Shown: piece after piece, positions 26,175 through 32,063 of the stretch
How the letters are laid out: each line of letters starts with the position of its first letter
How positions within the stretch are numbered: position 1 is the stretch's first letter
Assembly (NCBI GenBank): GCA_947176345.1
Contig: CAMWQI010000009.1
Coordinates: 1 to 32,063, forward strand
DNA from: an uncultured Ruminococcus sp.
Lineage (GTDB): Bacteria; Bacillota; Clostridia; Oscillospirales; Ruminococcaceae
Length of the DNA: 32,063 bases
Reading direction: 5' to 3'
The notes under the pieces: generated by a model
What the model saw: only the letters and a program-made list of their open reading frames with translations
Told to the model about the DNA's origin: nothing
Databases searched by the model: none
Made by a program: the position numbers and the translations under genes

Positions 26175-27578
26175 CTATTGTGTTTTTGCCGGAAGTACAA
26201 TAGTAACAGTTGTACCTTTACCCTCACCGGCACTTGAAATATCCATAGTTCCCTCATGCATGGCAATAATTTCATCTGCAACCGCAAGTCCTATACCTGA
26301 ACCACGTCTTGTATGGTTTGCCTTATAGAATTTAGTCTTTACCTTTGACAAATCAGATTCTTTTATACCGCAACCCGTATCAGATACAGTGACTATAATT
26401 TTTCCGTCCGATTCAGAAGCGTTTATTGTGATTGTATCACCAGCCGACGAATATTTAACGGCATTGTCAATGACATTTATAAATACCTGTCGTATACGAT
26501 TTTTATCGCCGAAAACAAATGGTAACATTTCGGGGTCATTGTAGATTATTTTCATATTTTCCCGACGTGCCTTGTCGCTGTAAATCCATACAGCGTCACC
26601 AAGTTCAGCAAGTATATCCATATTTTCCGCCTGTAGCGTAAAATGTCCGCTTTGCATGCGTGAAAAGTCAAGGAGTTCTTCCACCATCTGTGAAAGCCTT
26701 TCCGTTTCATTGACGATAACACCTACACCCTTACGGACAGTATCAGGATTTGAGTCACTGTCAATCATGAGAGTTTCAGCCCAGCCCTTTATAGCTGTGA
26801 GAGGTGTACGGAGTTCGTGAGAGACAGATGATATAAATTCATTTTTCATAGCCTCTGTATTGGAAAGTTCATCAGCCATATGGTTTATGGCTGTGCATAA
26901 GTCACCTATTTCGTCGTTGCTGTTGCTGTTTATCCGCACGGAAAAATCACCTATAGCTATTTTTCGGGCTATACCGCTTATCTGCCGTATGGGCTTTACT
27001 ATAGAACCGGCAAAATAAAATCCCGTGATTATGACCATAAGTATAATCGCAAAACATACTATCGTTATTGCAATGGCACTTGTTTTTATATTGAGGTCAA
27101 TATCCGTGAGCGATGTGACCATTCGCACGGAACTGTATTCACTGCTGAAAGATGTTACCGGCATAGAAACTGCCATAATTTTTTCACCGCTGGGCATTTT
27201 TCCTACATAATAGCCCTCACCGTATTCCATAGCCTGTTCATAGTCGGGCATAAGTAAATTTTCGTCCGGTGAAAATCCCGATGACGTTAAAACCACACGT
27301 CCTTTTGAATTTATAGCCATGAGTTCTATTTTATCTTTTTCATTGAAAGTTTCAAGCATATTACGCATTTCAGCAGAAAAATTCGCTGAACTGTCCTGTG
27401 AATGCACACTTAAAACACTTGTTACAGCATTTATCTTTGACACAAGATATTGCCTTGCTGAACTATAGAAATAACTTTGTATTGCATATATGAATGCAAG
27501 GTCAAGCATAATCATTACCAGTACCACAACGCCTAAATTATTTATAATCCAGCGTTTAGTTATACTTTTTTTAGCCAT
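26175..27578 (-). CDS. Sensor histidine kinase (HAMP, HisKA, HATPase)
   Basis: Two TMs, HAMP, H-box 'FISSVSHELRTPLTAIKGWAETL', 'DTGCGIKESDL', 'GSGIGLAV'. Confidence 0.96.
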   Translation of the reverse strand: MAKKSITKRWIINNLGVVVLVMIMLDLAFIYAIQSYFYSSARQYLVSKINAVTSVLSVHSQDSSANFSAEMRNMLETFNEKDKIELMAINSKGRVVLTSSGFSPDENLLMPDYEQAMEYGEGYYVGKMPSGEKIMAVSMPVTSFSSEYSSVRMVTSLTDIDLNIKTSAIAITIVCFAIILMVIITGFYFAGSIVKPIRQISGIARKIAIGDFSVRINSNSNDEIGDLCTAINHMADELSNTEAMKNEFISSVSHELRTPLTAIKGWAETLMIDSDSNPDTVRKGVGVIVNETERLSQMVEELLDFSRMQSGHFTLQAENMDILAELGDAVWIYSDKARRENMKIIYNDPEMLPFVFGDKNRIRQVFINVIDNAVKYSSAGDTITINASESDGKIIVTVSDTGCGIKESDLSKVKTKFYKANHTRRGSGIGLAVADEIIAMHEGTMDISSAGEGKGTTVTIVLPAKTQ

Positions 27579-28279
27579 TATTGTGTATCATTCCATTTAT
27601 AACCGTAACCCCATATAGTAATTATATATTTAGGGCTTGACGGTTCTTCCTCAATTTTCATGCGTATTCTTCTTATATTTACGTCAACTATTTTGTCGTC
27701 GCCGTAATAGCTCTCACCCCATATATGATTCAGAATGCTTGCACGGTCAAGAGCAGTATTTTTATTGTTCATGAAAAATTCAAGTATCTGATACTCAACC
27801 TGTGTAAGTTCAATGGGAACACCATTTTTAGTCACTGTACGACTTTTGAGATTAAGTGCAAATGGTCCTGACTCAATAAGAGACTGTTTTTCATTTTTTA
27901 TAAAGCTCATACATACACGCCTGTAAATAGCGTCAACTCTTGCGGTGAGTTCAGAGGGTGAGAATGGCTTTGTTATATAATCGTCCGCACCAATCATAAG
28001 ACCACTTACCTTGTCCATTTCCTGTGTACGTGCCGTAAGCATTATTATGCCTATTGTGGAACTCTTTTCACGGATTTTCTTACATACTGTGAAACCGTCT
28101 ATTCCGGGCATCATTATGTCAAGAAGAACAATGTCAAAATTTCCGTGTTCCATTTCAAAAGTTTTCAGTGCAGCTTCGCCACAGTCAACATCAACAACAT
28201 CATAGCCAGCACGTTTAAGATTTATAACAACAAATTCACGGATAGTCGATTCGTCCTCACATATAAGTATACGTTTCAA
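27578..28279 (-). CDS. OmpR-family response regulator
   Basis: 'ILICEDESTIREFVVINL', 'IVLLDIMMPGIDGFTVCKKI', winged-helix C-terminus. Confidence 0.96.
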   Translation of the reverse strand: MKRILICEDESTIREFVVINLKRAGYDVVDVDCGEAALKTFEMEHGNFDIVLLDIMMPGIDGFTVCKKIREKSSTIGIIMLTARTQEMDKVSGLMIGADDYITKPFSPSELTARVDAIYRRVCMSFIKNEKQSLIESGPFALNLKSRTVTKNGVPIELTQVEYQILEFFMNNKNTALDRASILNHIWGESYYGDDKIVDVNIRRIRMKIEEEPSSPKYIITIWGYGYKWNDTQ

Positions 28280-28306
28280 AATATTTTCAGCTCCTTTTTA
28301 AAAAAA

Positions 28307-29617
28307 TTACTCTCTGCACCTGAAACCCACAGCCACATCGCCCTCCGTAATAGAAAGACCATCTGTGTTATCGTTTTTATACGGTATATAGGAAAGATAT
28401 GCCGATTCACCTTTAGTTTTCAGGAGCATATAGCCATTAGAAAGCCTGTCTTCTATAGACGGCGGGTCAGTGGCAAAATAAATCCTCAATAATTCTCTTC
28501 CGGCTTTTCCGTCCTCATATGAACAGAAAACTATTTCATCATTTATAAAATCATGCTTTACTGTGACATGGTTTTCCCATTTTTCAGGGAACACAAATAT
28601 ATAACTGTCATTTATACTGTAATATGATGTATATTTTTTTTCAAGTTTATTGTTTCTTCCCACAAAAAACCATTCAGTCGTTTTCATCTGTTCACTTTCG
28701 GAAACGTCTTCATAGCCTAAGGAAATAGTTTGTACAGGTATTTCAAGAATGCCATCGCCATCAACATCAAATGAAGTACAACCTGTAGGTCTTACCGTAA
28801 AAGCCGACTCATCAGCGGTAGAAAAGACTTTTTTCAGATTTGTGTTATCCATATAAATTATATCCGTTTGGATAAGTCCAGTACCCGTGACCGCATCTAT
28901 ATAAAGACCCGTGCGGTCGTCGTCAATTTTTCCATAGTTAAGACTGTCAAATTCTGTAAAATTTCCGCTGAGATTACAGCTATACCGGTAGTAAAGACCA
29001 TCTTCTTTCAGTTTGAATGCCTGTGCAGATGCTGTACCACCAGCAGATGCACCCGACAATAACAAAAACTCATTTTCATTGTCTTTGTCAAGGTCGGTAA
29101 CATCTATAAATGAATATGATTCGGAAAAAGTTTCTTCTATATTTCCGTCAATATAGTTGTATATGGAAACATTTTTTTCTGAACGGTTTATCAGACTGCT
29201 TCCGATAATGAGATTAGTGCGGTCATTAGAGCCTAACTTTGAAATCATGACTTTTTCAATTTCCGCACCTTTTGCCGGTGTATCGCATACTGAACGCCAC
29301 TTGCCGTCTGAACGGTCAAGAATATTTATCCTCAAAGTATTTTCTTCAAGTGCAATACTGTTTTTTTCATAGAATACAACTGCTTCATTGCCACCGTCAC
29401 CGTCTATATCATCAATGATAAAAGCAGACAAATATTTTCCGGTTTTAGGGTATTTAAGGCTTATTGAAGTACCCGTTGCATCTGTGAGTGCACTGTAAAT
29501 CTGTTCCTGTTCAACGCTAAGTTTAGGCGGTGACATCAGATTATCTATACTTGAACTGAATGCACAGCCCGTAAGCAGTATAACCAGTGGAAAAACAAAT
29601 AATTTAAGAATTTTCAT
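28307..29617 (-). CDS. Lipoprotein with FG-GAP/integrin-like calcium-binding-type motifs
   Basis: 'MKILKLFVFPLVILLTGCAFSSS' lipobox; 'DDIDGDGGNE', 'TDLDKDNENEF', 'DVDGDGILEI'. Confidence 0.82.
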   Translation of the reverse strand: MKILKLFVFPLVILLTGCAFSSSIDNLMSPPKLSVEQEQIYSALTDATGTSISLKYPKTGKYLSAFIIDDIDGDGGNEAVVFYEKNSIALEENTLRINILDRSDGKWRSVCDTPAKGAEIEKVMISKLGSNDRTNLIIGSSLINRSEKNVSIYNYIDGNIEETFSESYSFIDVTDLDKDNENEFLLLSGASAGGTASAQAFKLKEDGLYYRYSCNLSGNFTEFDSLNYGKIDDDRTGLYIDAVTGTGLIQTDIIYMDNTNLKKVFSTADESAFTVRPTGCTSFDVDGDGILEIPVQTISLGYEDVSESEQMKTTEWFFVGRNNKLEKKYTSYYSINDSYIFVFPEKWENHVTVKHDFINDEIVFCSYEDGKAGRELLRIYFATDPPSIEDRLSNGYMLLKTKGESAYLSYIPYKNDNTDGLSITEGDVAVGFRCRE

Positions 29618-30990
29618 ATTTCATGAGTATAGGCGGACTCTCTTTCAGATAATTTTACATATGGCTTTCCTTTTGCAATAGCCTTGTATGCCGGACGGAT
29701 AATTCTGTTTCCGGTTATAATTTCTTCCATACGGTGTGCAGACCAACCAGCCATTCTTGCAACTGCAAAAAGTGGTGTGAAAAGTTCGTCCGGAATGTCC
29801 AACATTCTATATACAAGTCCGGAATACATATCAACATTTGCACACATTGTCTTTGTACTTCCCTTTACCTCTGAAAAAATCTCCGGTGTGAGACGTTCAA
29901 CAGTTTCAAGGAGACGGAACTCTGCCTCAATTTCCTTACCCTTAGCAAGTTCAAAAGCCTTTCTCTTGAGAATAACTGCACGTGGGTCAGAAACAGTATA
30001 CACAGCATGACCCATACCATAAATAAGCCCTGAACCGTCATTAGCCTCACGACGTATGGTTTTACGCATATAATCGGCAACTTCGCCCTCATCATTCCAG
30101 TTTCTTATATTTGCCTTGAAATTATCAAGCATATTAATAACCTGTATATTAGCACCACCGTGACGGAAACCTTTCAACGCACTTATAGCAGAAGAATATG
30201 CAGAATAAGGGTCTGTGCCGGAAGATGTAAGCACACGACACGTAAATGTAGAGTTATTACCACCACCGTGTTCTGCCTGTAACATCAACAGACAATCAAG
30301 CATTTTTGCCTCATCGTCAGTATATTGCCTATCCGGACGTAAAAGCGAAAGTATACACTGTGCTGTATTTTCTTCATAGTTTATGGGGTGCATAATCATA
30401 CTCTGATTATCGAATACACGCCTTTTTACCTGATATGCTGCGGACATTATAACGGGAAGTTTTGCCATAAGTCCTATAGCAGTACGCATTTCAGTTTCAA
30501 GGCTTTTATTTTCGCACTCATCGTCATAGGAATATAGTGCAAGCACTGAACGTGAAAGTTTATTCATTATATTTCTGGACGGTGCTTTAAGTATCATATC
30601 TTCAACAAAACCACTGGGCAAATCACGCCTTAATGAAATATATGCATTAAACTGTGAAAGTTCCTTTTCTGTCGGCAGATGTCCGAAAAGCAGTAAAAAA
30701 ACTGTCTCTTCATAGCCGAAACGGTTTTCTTCCTCAACGTTTCTGACAAGGTCATTTATATTATATCCTCTGTAGATAAGTTCACCAGGTATAGCCTCTA
30801 CTTCACCTTCGTTCAGCACATAGCCGTGAACATTACATATATTTGTTATTCCGGCAACAACACCTGTGCCATCACTGTTACGAAGCCCCCTCTTGACGTG
30901 GTATTTATCATAAAGAGACGGTGATATACTGGCATTTTCAACCAGTTCACTGCATAAATTTTTAATATTAAAACCCGACATTATTGGCAT
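29614..30990 (-). CDS. Citrate synthase
   Basis: 'LMLQAEHGGGNNSTFTCRV', 'GFRHGGANIQVINML', 'GMGHAVYTVSDPRAVILKRKA'. Confidence 0.95.
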   Translation of the reverse strand: MPIMSGFNIKNLCSELVENASISPSLYDKYHVKRGLRNSDGTGVVAGITNICNVHGYVLNEGEVEAIPGELIYRGYNINDLVRNVEEENRFGYEETVFLLLFGHLPTEKELSQFNAYISLRRDLPSGFVEDMILKAPSRNIMNKLSRSVLALYSYDDECENKSLETEMRTAIGLMAKLPVIMSAAYQVKRRVFDNQSMIMHPINYEENTAQCILSLLRPDRQYTDDEAKMLDCLLMLQAEHGGGNNSTFTCRVLTSSGTDPYSAYSSAISALKGFRHGGANIQVINMLDNFKANIRNWNDEGEVADYMRKTIRREANDGSGLIYGMGHAVYTVSDPRAVILKRKAFELAKGKEIEAEFRLLETVERLTPEIFSEVKGSTKTMCANVDMYSGLVYRMLDIPDELFTPLFAVARMAGWSAHRMEEIITGNRIIRPAYKAIAKGKPYVKLSERESAYTHEI

Positions 30991-31023
30991 ATCAACAACA
31001 CTCCTTAAATATATTCATACTTA

Positions 31024-31052
31024 ATTATACACCATATCGGGCGTTATGTCAA
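31024..31052 (-). promoter_or_regulatory. Consensus promoter upstream of the citrate synthase-led operon
   Basis: Minus strand TTGACA-17 bp-TATAAT. Confidence 0.8.
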
Positions 31053-31079
31053 ATACTTTAGTGTGAGGTAACTGTGAAA

Positions 31080-32063
31080 ATGAAAAGATATTTTTCAACA
31101 TTAATTTTTTTAACCATCTCAATAGCTGTTGTTCCGGCTGTACCTGTGTTTTTTTCAGGAAACGCCGGAGCAGTCGCGGAAAAAGCTGTATCGGCTGAAA
31201 CTTCGGATAATACAGAAACTATATCTTATACCGGTGAGCCATATAAAGTGCTGGACGTGTCAACCGGAGAAGTAATTGAAGTTGACGAAAAAACATATGT
31301 AGTAGGGGCAGTTTGTGCTGAAATGCCGGCTACTTTTGAGGAAGATGCACTGAAAGCACAGGCTGTAGCTGCACATACATACGCCGAACGTCAACGCATA
31401 ATGGAACACAACTCACCTACTCCGGAACTGTGTGGTGCTGATTTTTCCAATGATACTAACAAGTATCAGGGATATTTCACTAAAAATCAGGCTATGGAAT
31501 ATTACGGCGACAATTTTGAAACATATTATGATAAAATAGATAATGCTGTAAATGATGTACTTCCATATATAATAACTTATGGGGACGAGCCGATTATATC
31601 GGCATTTCATTCAATGTCTTCCGGAAAAACTGAAAGTGCCGAAAATGCATGGGGTACAGCCGTTGACTATCTTGTGCCGGTAGACAGCAGTTATGACAAA
31701 TCCGCTCCGAAATATCTTGACGAAGTACGCTATGAAAAAGAACAGCTCCGGCAGATACTTTGTGAAAAATTTTCCGGAATAACTCTAAGTGAAGACTTTA
31801 CATCATGGATTACAATAAATTCAGTTTCCGACTCCGGAACGGTATTATCTGCAATGGTAGGAGATTTCAAGGTAAGCGGAAATGATATTCGTGAAGTACT
31901 TGCTCTCCGTTCAGCCTGTTTTGAGATAAGTTACGACGGTGAGACAGTAGTCATTACAACAAGAGGTTTCGGACATGGTGTCGGCATGAGCCAATATGGT
32001 GCAAACGCTATGGCGAATGAGGGTAAAAATTGGCGTGAAATCCTTGAACACTACTACCCGAAC
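31080..32063 (+). CDS. SpoIID/LytB-domain protein (3' end beyond window)
   Basis: Signal peptide; '[20 protein letters not shown]', '[19 protein letters not shown]', '[25 protein letters not shown]'; frame open to the window end. Confidence 0.92.
   Translation, partial: MKRYFSTLIFLTISIAVVPAVPVFFSGNAGAVAEKAVSAETSDNTETISYTGEPYKVLDVSTGEVIEVDEKTYVVGAVCAEMPATFEEDALKAQAVAAHTYAERQRIMEHNSPTPELCGADFSNDTNKYQGYFTKNQAMEYYGDNFETYYDKIDNAVNDVLPYIITYGDEPIISAFHSMSSGKTESAENAWGTAVDYLVPVDSSYDKSAPKYLDEVRYEKEQLRQILCEKFSGITLSEDFTSWITINSVSDSGTVLSAMVGDFKVSGNDIREVLALRSACFEISYDGETVVITTRGFGHGVGMSQYGANAMANEGKNWREILEHYYPN

Noticed and set aside
1-32063. CRISPR array, tRNA, rRNA, prophage or transposase genes
   Set aside because: No regularly spaced repeats, no tRNA-like cloverleaf, no rRNA core motifs and no integrase or transposase ORF recognised by reading.

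Overview
32 kb AT-rich Firmicutes chromosomal window, most likely Ruminococcus/Oscillospiraceae-like (inferred from gene content and style). Left third (1-10530, minus strand): an eight-gene export/transport locus made of a 950-aa solute-binding protein fused to N-terminal beta-sandwich-like modules, two MalF/MalG permease pairs (the last one cut by the window edge), an NHL-propeller/TPR membrane protein, a Yip1-like membrane protein and a DUF5696-like protein, with no ATPase gene. Centre: an XRE regulator; a 650-bp intergenic region with a consensus promoter, hairpins and a candidate 23-aa microORF; a NatA/NatB-like ABC exporter with a lipoprotein; a GtrB-like glycosyltransferase; and the conserved SRP RNA-dnaX-ybaB-recR block. 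Right: an XRE regulator; a ~0.5 kb single-gene unit bounded by perfect 18-bp inverted repeats; then a tightly packed 11-gene minus-strand run (citrate synthase, FG-GAP-like lipoprotein, response regulator, histidine kinase, DUF1385, prmC, recA, recX, rimO, pgsA, DtxR/MntR-like); and a divergent SpoIID-like gene cut by the right edge. Best candidates for something under-described: the DUF5696/Yip1/NHL/fused-SBP transport locus, the inverted-repeat-bounded unit at 19812-20314, and the structured intergenic region at 11035-11406. Family calls are from motif recognition only; no searches were run.
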